Origin: Euphorbia lathyris
Lineage: Eukaryota > Streptophyta > Magnoliopsida > Malpighiales > Euphorbiaceae
Assembly (NCBI RefSeq): GCF_963576675.1
Contig: NC_088910.1
Span: forward strand, 28,646,531-28,710,530
Reading direction: 5' to 3'
Length of the DNA: 64,000 bases
Below are positions 10,936 through 21,402 of the stretch, in pieces. Under the pieces are notes generated by a model. It was not told where the DNA came from and searched no databases. It worked only from the letters and a program-made list of their open reading frames with translations. How positions within the stretch are numbered: the stretch's first letter is position 1; every line of letters begins with the position of its first letter. The position numbers and the translations under genes are program-made.

Positions 10936-12722
10936 AATGCATAAGTTGGAACTGTCGGGGTTCGGGCAACCCCCGGGCAGTTCGTGCATTGGGATATCTT
11001 CTCAAAGTCTATAAACCAGATTTGGTTTTCTCATTGAAACTCTAGTTGATAGAATTCGGATGAATCAAATAAGCAGGAAGTTCAATTTTCAAGGTTGTTT
11101 TGTCGTTGATTGTCAGGTCGTAGTGGAGGTCTTTGTATGCTTTGGAAGGATTCTGCTAGTGTGCAAGTTAGAAATTTTTCCAGTCATCACATTGACATTA
11201 TTTTTAGTGAGGTTGGTAGAGAAGATTGGCATATTGTTGGTTTCTATGGTTTTGTGGATAGAGCTCGTCACTGGGATTCATGGAATTTGTTACGCACAAT
11301 AGCCTCCAGCTGTTCATTGCCATGGGTTGTAATTGGAGATTCTAACTTCATTTTGCATCAAGAGGAGAAATGTGGAGGGGCTGAAATTCTGTCCTATCTT
11401 ATGAATGATTTTGCAAAAGTGGTTTATGATATCTCTCTTGATGAGCTTCTTTTGCGGGGAAGTAAGTTTACTTGAGAGTGTGGCCGAGGTTCTAATTTGT
11501 GGATCAGAGAGAAGCTTGATCGTGCGTTTGGGTCGGCTTGTTGGTTGATCATTTCCCCTCATATTCTCTTTAGTCTCTCGAGATTGGTTACTCTGACCAT
11601 ATGCCTTTGATGTTGTGTTCTGAACAGATGGTTGCCAGACAAACTAGGAGAAGTTTTAAGTTTGAACGTGTATGGGCTAAAGAGGATGGTTTTTTACAGA
11701 TGGTCTCAGGTAAATGGAGGAGTCAATAGGGTTTATTAGTTATGCAGAAACTTTCGGCTTGTACGAGTTTTATGGAGCTATGGGGGGGAAAGGGTTTCGT
11801 TCTCGTTTCACTAAACAGATTGCGATTTGTAAAAGAAATTTAAACCGATTACAGGACAAAACTGATTCAAATTCTATTGCTGGTTTTTTTTTTTTTGAAA
11901 ATCGACGTTGTCTCAATCAGCTTTCGGAATCCGAGGAAATTTCACATTCTCTTATTGAGGGAGATAACGATTTGCTGACATCTGAGTTTACTTTTGATGA
12001 GTTCAAGACTGCTGTTTTTCAGATGCATCCTGATAAGGCTCTGGGATCGAATGTTTTAGGGCCTGGTTTTTTTTCCAACAAGTTGGGATGTGATTGGTTA
12101 TGAAGTATTTTCAGCTTGTGTTGGATGGCTTGAGAGATTTGAATTCCTTGCTAACTTAAATGATACAATTGTGGTGCTTATTCCCAAGTGTGATCACCCA
12201 GAAAAAATGACTGATCTTAGGCCAATTTCTTTATGCAATGTTTTTTATAAGATCATTGCCAAAGTTTTGGCAAACAGACTTAAAGTAATTCTTCCATCTG
12301 CAATTTTTGATAGTCAATTTGCTTTTGTGCCTGGGAAGTCTTTGATTGATAATGTTCAAATAGTTGTTGAAATCCTGCATTTTATGAAAAGAGGAATAAG
12401 GGAAATGATGGGTTTCTGGCTTTGAAAATTGATATCAGTAAAGCTTATGATACATTTGACTGAGGTTTCTTGGAAGCAGTTATGCTAAAAATTGGGTGTC
12501 ATCCTACTTGGGTGAGGTGGATTATGCTATGCATTACTACTGTATCTTACTCGGTTTCGGTTAATGAAAATCTTATTGGGCTTATTCAACCTGGTAGAGG
12601 TCTTCGTCAGGGAGATTCTTTATCACGCTATTTGTTTATTATGTGTGTTGAGGTTTTATCCCAAATGGTTCAAAAAGCTGAGAGGGAAGATCGGCTGACA
12701 GGCTGTCGAGTTGCTCGGGGTG
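10936..12722 (+). pseudogene. LINE ORF2, endonuclease and N-terminal reverse transcriptase
   Basis: An apurinic-type endonuclease starts near 10942 (I-S-W-N-C-R-G-S-G-N-P-R-A-V-R-A-L) and runs through G-G-L-C-M-L-W-K and V-V-I-G-D-S-N-F to about 11620; an early in-frame TAG (about 11042-11044) and frame changes break it. The RT begins near 11985 with F-x-M-H-P-D-K-A-L-G-S-N, then L-R-P-I-S-L-C-N-V, Q-F-A-F-V-P-G-K-S-L-I-D-N and G-L-R-Q-G-D-S-L-S (about 12600). It stops at the Athila LTR before the FADD catalytic box. At least four breaks mean no activity. Confidence 0.88.
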
Positions 12723-14011
12723 TGATAAGTGTCCAAAACGACAAGTTTATTATGTTCATTTTGTGAATATTTCATTCTTAATTGTGTCGTTTTAGGACCT
12801 TTTCACTTGTTTTGTTGCATAAGTGATTTCAGGGATCAAATAGGAGAAAAGGAGGCTTGGAAGGCTGTTTTAGACTCTTTTCACTCGAAGTTCAGCGTTG
12901 CAGACGTGACTGACTTAGTCTTGCCCAAGACTAAGAGGGTCGACTTATTCAGATCGCCAAGTCAGCAGAATCAGAAACTAACTTATCTCCACAGTTTCAA
13001 CAACATGTTTTGAACGAAGGAAATCCTTGAAATCAAGGAAGGAACTCAGGAGATTGAAGATTTTTGAATCAACACTATTAAAGAAACCCAACATTGCTTT
13101 TGGAAGGACACTTTTTGAATTGATAGTTTCATTTTCCTTGTTAGGGTTTTTTGTAAGCTTTTGGCACAATTTCTCATTCCCACTTTTTATAGATCATTTT
13201 TATCTTTGACTATCGTAGTCGATTGATGGCTATGAGTAGCTAATTTCATTTTATCGATTAAGGGATTAATCAAAGGCTAGTATTATTTCCAATTGTGAGA
13301 TTGTCATTCTTAATTTCAGTAATCTAATTTCGTGATCCGTTTACATGTTTATTAATCTATGAAATTAGACCTTCAATGAAAGTTTAATCTTTAGTTCGGC
13401 CGGACTTCGGGTTTCTCATCCATTGAAACAACGTTAGGCCGTAGGATTTGTAATCATCTGAAATCCTAACTATTACCAAGCGTATGAACATGTAATTTGG
13501 TTTGAATCGGAATCGCTAAGAATTCGGTTAACTTAGGTTGGGTCCTTCTAATTCCTAATGCTTTCGACAGATTAAATTCTAAGCGCTAAGCTGGAACTGT
13601 TTGTCGAATAGGAGCTTATCTTTAGGCGCTCTAGGATCTGCTTTACAATTAAGGAAGGATTAGATCAGGAATGAATAAGGAACGACTATAACTGACTCGG
13701 GTCACGTTAATTATGATATTTTAGTACTTTCGATGATCAAAAAGGAAATAATTATCGAGCCTGCGGTTATCCCTTGGTCGGTATTTTTTGTCAGATAAGA
13801 GTAACACAATTTAATTGCAATTCAACTTTACAGAGCTCATCTCAAAATATTCAATCAAACAATCATTCACCCCCATTTACTTTCATTTAGATTTAGTTAT
13901 AATACGAAACGATCAGTATTAATCCTTAGGGTACGATCTTTACTTACCATATCTGCAAACCAGTAGTCGGTCAGTAAATAAATATTTATTTGGTGGATTC
14001 GACGTCCATCA
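12723..14011 (+). repeat. Athila-like 5' LTR (about 1.29 kb)
   Basis: Bounded by TGATAAGTGTCC at the left and CGTCCATCA at the right, immediately before the PBS; TGAT/ATCA are short inverted termini. There is no second copy in the window. The left edge is inferred from loss of LINE RT homology and could be off by a few bases. Confidence 0.75.
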
Positions 14012-14015
14012 AATT

Positions 14016-14033
14016 TTGGCGCCGTTGCCGGGG
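14016..14033 (+). other. primer-binding site of the Athila-like element
   Basis: TGGCGCCGTTGCCGGGGA, the well-known Athila-group PBS, generally matched to tRNA-Asp, four bases after the LTR. Confidence 0.88.
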
Positions 14034-14061
14034 ATTAATCTAACTTGATTTTATTTCGTAT

Positions 14062-15810
14062 ATGACCAGGTCTGAACCTTCTAAAGAACTCCTTTTCGAA
14101 TCAGAAATAGAGTTGTTGACAAGAAGAATTCGTAAAGAGATAAGGCTACAAAAATCACAAGCATTTGGAATTCATAGCTCCAGCGAAGAAAAAGAAATTT
14201 CAGACGAGGAAGTTGAAATAATTGAAATCGAAAAAGAAACCATGGCAACCCTCAGGCAATTACACGCCCCTCAAGCTGACCAACAGCCTCTATGCGTGAC
14301 ATATCCGAATCTGGACGCAGCCTTCGAGCTCAAATCGGGACTGGTTCACTATTTACCGAAGTTCCATAGGATGGAGAGTGAAAATCCACACAACCATCTG
14401 AAAGAATTCCATGCTGTTTGTTCAGGTATGAGCCCACAAGGAATTACTGAGGAACAAGTTAAATTGAGAGCTTTCCCTTTTTCTTTGCAGGATGCAGCCA
14501 AAGATTGGTTCCTAAATCTACCTTCAGGATCCATCACAACATGGGTAGAAATGACCCAAGCATTTCTGGAAAAATATTTCCCAGCCTCAAGAGCAGCAAT
14601 GATCCGTAGAGAAATCAGCGGCATCAAACAGAAGGACATAGAAACGCTCCATGATTATTGGAAGAGGTTTAAAAGGCTTTGTGCAAGCTGTCCCCAACAC
14701 GGTATAACTGAACATTCCCTCGTTCAATATTTTTATGAGGGAATGTTGAGCATGGAAAGAAGAATGGTAGATGCCGCTAGTGGGGGAAATCTCATAGATA
14801 AAACTCCAGCAGCAGCTAAAGAGCTAATCCGGAGCATGGCAGCGACATCACAATAATTCGGAAGACAGCAAGAGAGTTCAAGGAAAGCATATGAGGTAAA
14901 TACTTCAGCAATTGAAGAAAAGCTTAATTCTCTGACCTCTCTTGTTCAGAATTTGGTTTTAGGGAAAGCAGTGCAGGTAAAGGCATGCGGGATATGCACG
15001 ATGACCGGACATGCTACGAATGAGTGCCCTACATTGCAAGAGGATACTCCAGAACATCTTAATGCTCTCGGGTATCAAGGACAATCCCAGCGGAGGTATG
15101 ATCCATACTCGAACACATACAACCCCGGATTGCGTGATCATCCGAACCTGAGTTATAAACAGCAAAACAATGTTCCGCAACCAAATCCTCCACAACAGTA
15201 CCATAGGCCCCAACAGTACAGACCTCCCCAGTCCGACCCAAACCCAGGTATGGCATCTAGTTCTAATGATCATTCTGTCATTGCTAACTTGGTTAAGTTT
15301 CAGGAAGAACAAAGCAAGGTGAACGCCAGTCTTCAAGCAAACATACAGAACTTAGAAAAACAGATGGGACAGATTGCGACCTCGTTGAGTGCAATTCAGA
15401 CACAGGGAAAGATGCCTTCACAAACTGAAACGAACCCCAGACGGAACGCAAGTGCAGTCACATTGCGCAGCGGAAAGGACTTGGTCTTGCCCAAGACTAA
15501 GCCACCCTGCGTCCAGCAGCAGGCCACTGCGAAAGAAAACGAAGTGACTGGAAAAGAGACTGAGAGCTCAACAAATGACAAACTTCCAGGAAAAGAAGTT
15601 GAGGACCAGGACCCACCTTTGGTGATCAGACCACCGTTTCCTAGCCGACTAGCCAAATCAAAGAGGGAAAAGGAAGAAAGGGACATCTTCGAAACCTTTC
15701 GAAAGGTAGAGGTAAACATCCCTTTACTTGATGCAATTAAGCAAATACCTCGATATGCAAAGTTTCTGAAAGAATTATGTGTGAATAAGACTAAGCTAGC
15801 CGGACATTAG
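14062..15810 (+). pseudogene. Athila-like gag, broken by a stop and frame change
   Basis: The first frame (14062-14856, 264 residues) carries the Ty3 gag domain: H-L-K-E-F-H-A-V-C-S, A-K-D-W-F-L-N-L, F-L-E-K-Y-F-P and D-Y-W-K-R-F-K-R-L. It ends at a TAA. The next frame (14953-15810, 285 residues) has a CCHC-like knuckle (C-G-I-C-T-M-T-G-H-A-T-N-E-C), a proline/glutamine/tyrosine-rich segment and a coiled stretch, then the basic region before protease. Gag would form the particle; the stop at 14854-14856 would prevent full-length product. Confidence 0.88.
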
Positions 15811-16097
15811 AAGGTAGTTGTAGGAGAAAATGTCTCTGCTGTATTACAAAGAAAAATTCCCCAAAAATGCAAAGATAAGGGTATGTTTGCTATTTCGTGT
15901 TTAATTGGTAACACTAGTATCAAGAGAGCAATGTGCGATTTAGGTGCATCAATTAATGTTACGCCTATGTCTATTTACTATGCTTTGAACGCTGGTCCAC
16001 TAACAGAAACAGGCGTAGTAATACAACTAGCAAATAGAGCTTTGGTTTACCCAAAGGGTGTTTTAGAGGATGTTTTAGTACAGATTGTTGGAGGCTG
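15811..16097 (+). pseudogene. Athila-like protease fragment
   Basis: Downstream of a stop, the frame includes F-A-I-S-C-L-I-G and the active-site block C-D-L-G-A-S-I-N-V-T-P (aspartate followed by L-G, as in this group). It then runs about 50 residues and ends at the junction back into LINE sequence, so the domain's C-terminal half is lost. Confidence 0.82.
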
Positions 16098-17100
16098 ATA
16101 GACTGTCGAGCTCTTCAGAGGATGGGTGGCGGAATTTATGGGAGTTATGGTTACCTAACAAAATTAAATTGTTCCTTTGGCTTTTTGTATAGGTATTTTA
16201 CCAATAAGATACAGGCTTGGAGGGATAAGATTGAATATTTCAATTGATTGTCATTTTTGTGAGATTGATGTTAAGCATGACTGGCATGTTTTTCCGGGAT
16301 GTCAATTTGCAAAATCTTGTTGGGAAATTACCAGTTTAGGCCTGCCTCCTACTGAAACCGAGTTTGTCTCGGACTGGTTTTTGAATGTTTGTGCAACGGC
16401 TAATAAAATTGATGCTACACGGATCGGGGCGGTTTTGTGGAGTATTTGGTATCAACAAATCAAAAAGTTTGGAATGGGACTTGCAGCAACCCGAGCTTTG
16501 CAGTTGAATTGGGCTTCAGATATGTTGAGGCGTGACAGCATGTACAATAGGGACCTGATTCTGTTCAGCGTCAATCAACAGGATCGGTTCAGACCCGACA
16601 TATGCAATAGGAGAAGCTTGATTTGAGTATTTATAAATGCAATGTTGATGTGTCAATTTTCCAGGATCAGAATTTATGTGGTGGAGGCGCTGTTCTTCGT
16701 AGCAGTGATGAATCTTTTTATGCTTTGAGGAGTTCAATCACGAGCAGTGTTTTGGAAGTAAAATTAGCAGAAGCTTTAGCGTTACGATTTGCAATTGCTT
16801 GGATAATTTCTTTACGTTTTACTCACGTGATTTTTAAGATTGATGCTAAAGTGGTACTGAGAGGCTTACAATCACATGAGGAAGATGTTTCTGACTTTGG
16901 TCATATAATTCAAGATTGTAGGTACTATCTTTAAGCCCGGGATTTAGAGTGGCTTATATTTCTAGATTAGCTAATGGAGTTGCTCATATTGTAGCTAGGC
17001 ATACTCCCTTCAATGCTAATTGTTTTATCTTCTTTTTATTCCTGCTTGGTTAAGGCCAGCTTTATGTAAAGATTCTAATTTTAATCTGGTATAAAATTGG
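16098..17100 (+). pseudogene. LINE ORF2 C-terminal part: zf-RVT and RNase H-like domain
   Basis: After the Athila junction the LINE resumes with L-W-E-L-W-L-P-N-K-I-K-L-F-L-W and the zf-RVT pattern C-H-F-C-E followed by H-D-W-H-V-F and C-Q-F-A-K-S-C-W. From about 16620 an RNase H-like domain (Y-K-C-N-V-D-V-S, G-G-G-A-V-L-R, A-E-A-L-A-L-R-F-A, F-K-I-D-A-K-V-V) runs to about 16990. Several frame changes occur (near 16170, 16620 and 16930). Confidence 0.85.
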
Positions 17101-17299
17101 TTTTTTCTTTGGTAAAAAAAAATAGAGAATTGAAATGTAAATTACTTAAAACGATGTATTATCATTAATTAGAGTCTCTCTTATGCAGTCTTGATCACTT
17201 GTACCTTAATGAGAGCATGTAGAATTTGCTCATTCACCGTTAGATTTAGACTTATTAGAATCCTAAGGTAGAGATTCAAAGCATCTTGAGGCTTAGATT

Positions 17300-17521
17300 T
17301 AGGGTCCGTTTATTTTACCTGCTGTTTGTTGTTTCCTGTTACGGTTTAGTGTTTGCTGTTTGAAAAGGCTGCTGTTCCAAAAAGCAGGGATTCACTGCCT
17401 TTATAAAAAGCTACTTTTCGGCTACAAAAGGCAAACAAGATGTGTCTAACCAAACACCTTAAACTCTCCTTTTAAAAAGGCAAACAGGAGGTCGAAAAGC
17501 AGCTACCAAACACCCCCTTAA
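17300..17521. repeat. dispersed non-coding repeat, copy A
   Basis: Contains GGGTCCGTTTATTTTACC, CTGCTGTTTGTTG and AAAAAGCAGGGATTC; it ends in ACCAAACACCCCCTT. Related copies are at about 8846-9030 and, inverted, at 17870-18168. The GGGTCYGTTT / CAAACACCC ends resemble hAT-type MITEs, but I could not define a duplication. Confidence 0.55.
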
Positions 17522-17869
17522 TAAGTTTATATCTAACGATGAATGAGCAAATTCACTTGCTCATTAAGATGCATGTGAAAATTCGTGCTATCTTATGATG
17601 CTTATCACATTAATATAAGATAAATGATTGTCAATTTAAATTTTTAATTCAAATGTTTCATAATATGGCATTAGATACTTGCTATATAAAAATCTTTTGT
17701 ATAAGACCGGCTATCATTGTAGGCTTGTAGAACATCTAAAGTTAAGATGGCCATAAGAAAAAACGAAGATCAACGGACAAGAGAATAAAAAAATATTATC
17801 CAGTTACCGTTTAATTTTGGATTTAATTTTGGATTAGAATAATGAAAGAAATATGGATGGATACTTTTT

Positions 17870-18168
17870 GGTTGTTCATTTTCATATTTCTTTTTGCCTT
17901 TTCACTTAAAAAATGAGGTTTTAGGTGTTTGACATTTTCTAGTTGTCTTTTACATCTACAAGACAGCATTAGATGTTTGGTTTATGATCTTTTGTTTGTC
18001 TTTTACATCTAAAAAACAGCCTTTTACGAAAGCAGAGAACCTCTGTTTTTTGGATCAACAACAAACAACAAACCGTAACAGCAACAACAAACTGCAATAG
18101 CAAACCGTAATTGCAAATAGCAAACCATAACAGCAAACAGTAAATAAAACAAACGGGTCTTAATATTT
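17870..18168. repeat. dispersed non-coding repeat, copy B (inverted)
   Basis: Ends in AACAAACGGGTCTT, the inverse of the start of the copy at 17300. It contains a tandem stretch of AACAGCAAAC / AACCGTAACAGC type units (18056-18150). No protein-coding frame recognised. Confidence 0.5.
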
Positions 18169-18671
18169 CCACATCGATCCTGCAAAATATTTGAGTATGA
18201 AAATTGGAAAGGGATAAGAGATATGTTCCCTCTTTTTGAAGATAAATATCCAACAATTGGCATTGTACAATTAATGGTAGAAGAAATAGGAAAAAAGTGT
18301 TGTTAAACATTTATAAGAAAACGAGGCTATTGTATTGTGTTAATCTCCCAACCCAACGAACGATAGTAACATATTACCCATCCAACCCAGCTGCTCCACT
18401 TATTAATATTAATCACCTTGTTATGTTTAACTGCATGCTTTTTCAAATTTAACTATATTTTTGTTCTCAATATTCTGCAATTCAAAATTTTATTCACTAC
18501 ATTTTACCCAATATTATTGATTTACCTCACTACAACTGCACTTCTATTATTCATTTCCTTATTACTATTTGTCAAATAATTATACACAAACTATTTTTCT
18601 TCTCAAATAATTATTTGCAATTGTTTTTTTATATATAAAGTTTAAGAATAAGTTCTATTTTATCGTGTGAA
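18169..18671. other. AT-rich intergenic sequence, nothing recognised
   Basis: No frame, RNA gene or terminal repeat that I can support. Confidence 0.5.
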
Positions 18672-18753
18672 TTCCATTATTAAATAGAGTTGTGGATCAA
18701 TTAGTCTAAGAGTTCCATTATTAAATAGAGTTGTGGATCAATTAGTCTAAGAG
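18672..18753. repeat. perfect 41-bp tandem duplication
   Basis: Two head-to-tail identical 41-bp copies (18672-18712 and 18713-18753) beginning TTCCATTATTAAATAGAG. Identity suggests a recent slippage or repair event. Confidence 0.93.
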
Positions 18754-19208
18754 TCTTTTGATACTATATCAATAACCTGTGAATCAAAATATTAAACTGA
18801 GTTAAAAAAAAAACTGAGATATAACCAGAAAAATTATTTAGCAGAGCCAACATTTAAAATATATACAATAAATATATTAAACTATAAATTTATAATGTGG
18901 GTTCAAATTTTTTTAAGAGTTAATTAGACATATGAACATGTGATTTCACCGTTTTTACAAATAAATCATCGTTATTTTTATTGTTTTGAAAAAACGAGGA
19001 TTGAGTTCCTTCCCCGTAGCAAAATCATGAAAATGTCAGTCACAACATCAATTTATTGGTGTGGCAAATGACATTTTTGTTAAAAAAAAATCTTTCTCCA
19101 GTGACTTGTCAAATTGTCAACAAATGTATTTTATAAAATATATATTTTGATAATTTTTTTTTTTTTTTTTTTGTAATAATTAGATAATGAAGGGATTAAT
19201 TTATAAAA
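18754..19208. other. AT-rich intergenic sequence
   Basis: Low-complexity sequence with an A run and a T run (19158-19172). It ends in TAAAA, the left target duplication of the next element. No gene seen. Confidence 0.55.
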
Positions 19209-20018
19209 TGATACAAATCGGTTTTATCTGAAATCGTAACGTGTTAGTTTTAATCGTAAACTAACAAAGAATAACAACTTATCTAGCTAAACTAGAAGGA
19301 GTGGATCCCAATTCATGGACTAAATCCATAGGAAATCAAAGATCCCCCATTGTTGAAGGTGAAAACCTTAACAAAGCTTCTTGAAGAAGAATTATAATTG
19401 ATTGATAAAAAGTTAACCATTACAAAGAGAAAGAGATGAATTTATATCATCTCAAAAACCCTAAATGCTAAATTACAATAAAGGGTAAAGAGCTTAGCTA
19501 ATTAAACATAAATATAAATGGGGTAAAGGTAAGTGGAGGGGGTTGATTTGAAGGTGGGAGAGGAGCTGAGGGGCCAAATGTGTAAATAACCAGGAAGCTG
19601 GAGTAAGACACAAGTTCCTGAAAAGTGAAAGTACGCGGGACGTGCCCGAAAGTACGCACGACGTACTTTGGCTGATGAGCCCTTCTCTGGATCAGTAGCC
19701 ATTATACGCGGGACGTACCCAGAAGTACGCGGGACGTACTTTGACTGCTGAACTCTTCTCCGGATCAAACCCTCAAATACGCAGGGCGTGTTTTCTTCCA
19801 CGCGGAGCGTGCCCAATCCAACCCCTGCATATGTGACCTTCCAGACCTTCTCCGGATCAATCTCAAATACACGCGGAGCGTGTCCAAGTACACGCGGGGC
19901 GTGTCTGAGCGGATGTGTTGTATTGTTTTGGCCTCATTGCTTGCTTGTTGCTCGTGCTTGATTCTTCCCCCGACTTCCCTCGTCCGGACTCGATCCTAGG
20001 GAAAGATGCCCCGCATCA
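19209..20018 (-). repeat. 3' LTR of the non-autonomous element (810 bp)
   Basis: Begins TGATACAAATCGG and ends GCCCCGCATCA (+ strand), giving TGAT/ATCA termini. It differs from its partner by point changes, by lacking a ~115-bp duplication, and by having one more palindromic unit in U3. Confidence 0.93.
19630..19906. promoter_or_regulatory. array of eight GC-rich imperfect palindromes in U3
   Basis: Eight units of the type GTACGCGGGACGTAC or ACACGCGGAGCGTGT occur here at irregular spacing. Each has inverted arms (GTACG/CGTAC or CACGC/GCGTG). CGCG and ACGTG cores resemble known plant CGCG-box and ABRE/G-box sites; a regulatory role is inference. Confidence 0.75.
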
Positions 20019-21402
20019 TACACTCTCTCTTAAAAGGAACTTGCCCCAAAGTTGCTTGCCATACATTGAAGAGACGTGTTCGTTGTGAATGAACCCAAGC
20101 CCTCAAATCGAACCAAGGTGTTGTTCGAGATGAATTCAAGAAGTCCACTCCACATATTGTCGGACTCACCTTCTCCTCACGAGCTTTTCCCCATATTTCC
20201 ACAAGTGTCACACCCCGGAATTCATCTTCCGTGGTACTCATCTCCCAATCTCCACCAATCTCGGATGCTCTACCAACATCGAATGGTATGTCTTGGCGAA
20301 GCTTGTCAAACCACTTCCCCATAACTGCTTGGGTGATCTTCCAACGTCCCTCATTTGGTTGCACGGACCACCCATAGATCCTCTTGATCTCCCCATCACG
20401 AACTTGAGGAATCAACACAATCTTCCTCCGCTCTTGGCCTACCTCGAATTGAAGATCCCGACGACACGTATCAACCTCATTAGAATCAATCTCACAAATA
20501 TCCTTCGAAACCCCAACATGATCTTGAGTCGAATATGCCCAGACCTCAATGCACCTCACGCCATCGACCCGGATGCTAAGGTCAACCTCCACTCGCACAT
20601 AGCCAACCTCACATAACATGTCCCGGTGCCCTATATCAACCCAAATTGGAGCGATCCCTTGAGTACTCTTCACAACCCTAACATGATTTGGACTTGAATA
20701 GGCCCGACCTTCGCTTACATTCATGCCACTAACCCGGCTACCATGCTCCATCTCTCCTTGCCCATGGCCCACATCAAACGGAATATCCCGGCGACACTTG
20801 TCAACCCACATCATAGTGAATCCAAACTCACATATAGTAGCTCCTCCCTCACCTTGGGTCAACAATCCCGGAACTTCAAGACTTGCCACCTTACTAACTT
20901 GGCCCTCAACCCCCAAGTCTTGAATTTCTTCTACCTTCTCAACACCTCTCGGGCGGCTATCCCCATTCATCAAAGACTTCACAAACTCCACTCTCGTTAT
21001 CACAAGATCGCTTCTCATTGACTCCTCATAGGGTTGATGCTTCTTCAACAAGCACCACATATACCCCCACACATACATAGCAATAAAGCGCAAAATAATA
21101 AGTTCCGAGTTTACCAAGTCTTGATCTCCTTCCATCCTTTTGATGTTCCCCGGGAAGCCATTCCCCTTCAATGAACAATCACCAATTCCCACAACAAGAT
21201 CACCCCTCATGGTTCCATCATAGGGACAGTTCTCCCTCAACACAAAGCTCCCCTTTCTCACAATAAGATCACCTCTCATGGGCTCTTCATAGGAAAGGTT
21301 CTCCCTCAACATACACAACCAAGCTTCTAACACATACATTTCAACAAAGCACAAAAGAATAAGTTCAGATTTTACCCAATGAGTGACTCGATTCTTTTGC
21401 AT
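19996..21402 (-). CDS. uncharacterised 468-residue ORF in the non-autonomous element
   Basis: This is the most element-3' frame. It contains four imperfect internal copies of a motif around M-R-G-D-L-(V/I)-(V/I) (near residues 43, 63, 129) and several D-(I/L)-(P/Q)-F-(D/E)-V-G copies. It overlaps the preceding frame slightly at 21372-21402 and runs just into the 3' LTR. I recognise no domain; in particular there is no RT (YxDD), RNase H or integrase DDE signature where a Ty3 element would have them. It may be degenerate pol, captured DNA, or fortuitous coding; its internal repeats argue for a repetitive origin. Confidence 0.45.
   Translation of the reverse strand: MQKNRVTHWVKSELILLCFVEMYVLEAWLCMLRENLSYEEPMRGDLIVRKGSFVLRENCPYDGTMRGDLVVGIGDCSLKGNGFPGNIKRMEGDQDLVNSELIILRFIAMYVWGYMWCLLKKHQPYEESMRSDLVITRVEFVKSLMNGDSRPRGVEKVEEIQDLGVEGQVSKVASLEVPGLLTQGEGGATICEFGFTMMWVDKCRRDIPFDVGHGQGEMEHGSRVSGMNVSEGRAYSSPNHVRVVKSTQGIAPIWVDIGHRDMLCEVGYVRVEVDLSIRVDGVRCIEVWAYSTQDHVGVSKDICEIDSNEVDTCRRDLQFEVGQERRKIVLIPQVRDGEIKRIYGWSVQPNEGRWKITQAVMGKWFDKLRQDIPFDVGRASEIGGDWEMSTTEDEFRGVTLVEIWGKAREEKVSPTICGVDFLNSSRTTPWFDLRAWVHSQRTRLFNVWQATLGQVPFKRECMMRGIFP
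20019..20031 (-). other. polypurine tract of the non-autonomous element
   Basis: On the minus strand the bases read AAGAGAGAGTGTA just before the 3' LTR, as expected for plus-strand priming. Confidence 0.7.

Larger units (their letters stand above)
12723..16097 (+). mobile_element. Athila-like Ty3 retrotransposon, 3'-truncated, nested in the LINE
   Basis: LTR, primer-binding site, gag and the first part of the protease are present in order; RT, integrase and 3' LTR are absent and the sequence returns to LINE at about 16090-16100. The PBS sequence and the C-D-L-G-A-S-I-N protease signature are typical of the Athila/Tat group. The missing 3' half and the missing middle of the host LINE suggest one deletion removed both. 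Confidence 0.85.
9414..17123 (+). mobile_element. L1-type LINE, decayed, interrupted by a Ty3 element
   Basis: A perfect 12-bp target duplication AGAGAATTGAAA flanks it (9402-9413 and 17124-17135), and the 3' end has an A-rich tail, so both ends of the original insertion are present. It retains a 5' UTR, an ORF1 with DUF4283-type and zinc-knuckle domains, an endonuclease, the first part of the reverse transcriptase, and a zf-RVT and RNase H-like 3' domain. An Athila-like fragment occupies about 12723-16097. The LINE part totals only ~4.3 kb: the RT catalytic FADD segment and the connecting domain are missing at the junction. Confidence 0.9.

Noticed and set aside
19502..19816. 104-residue minus-strand frame in the LTR, repeated at 24064-24363
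   Set aside because: It lies within both LTR copies; its repeated K-Y-V-P-R residues come from the palindromic DNA units. No start context or homology suggests a protein.
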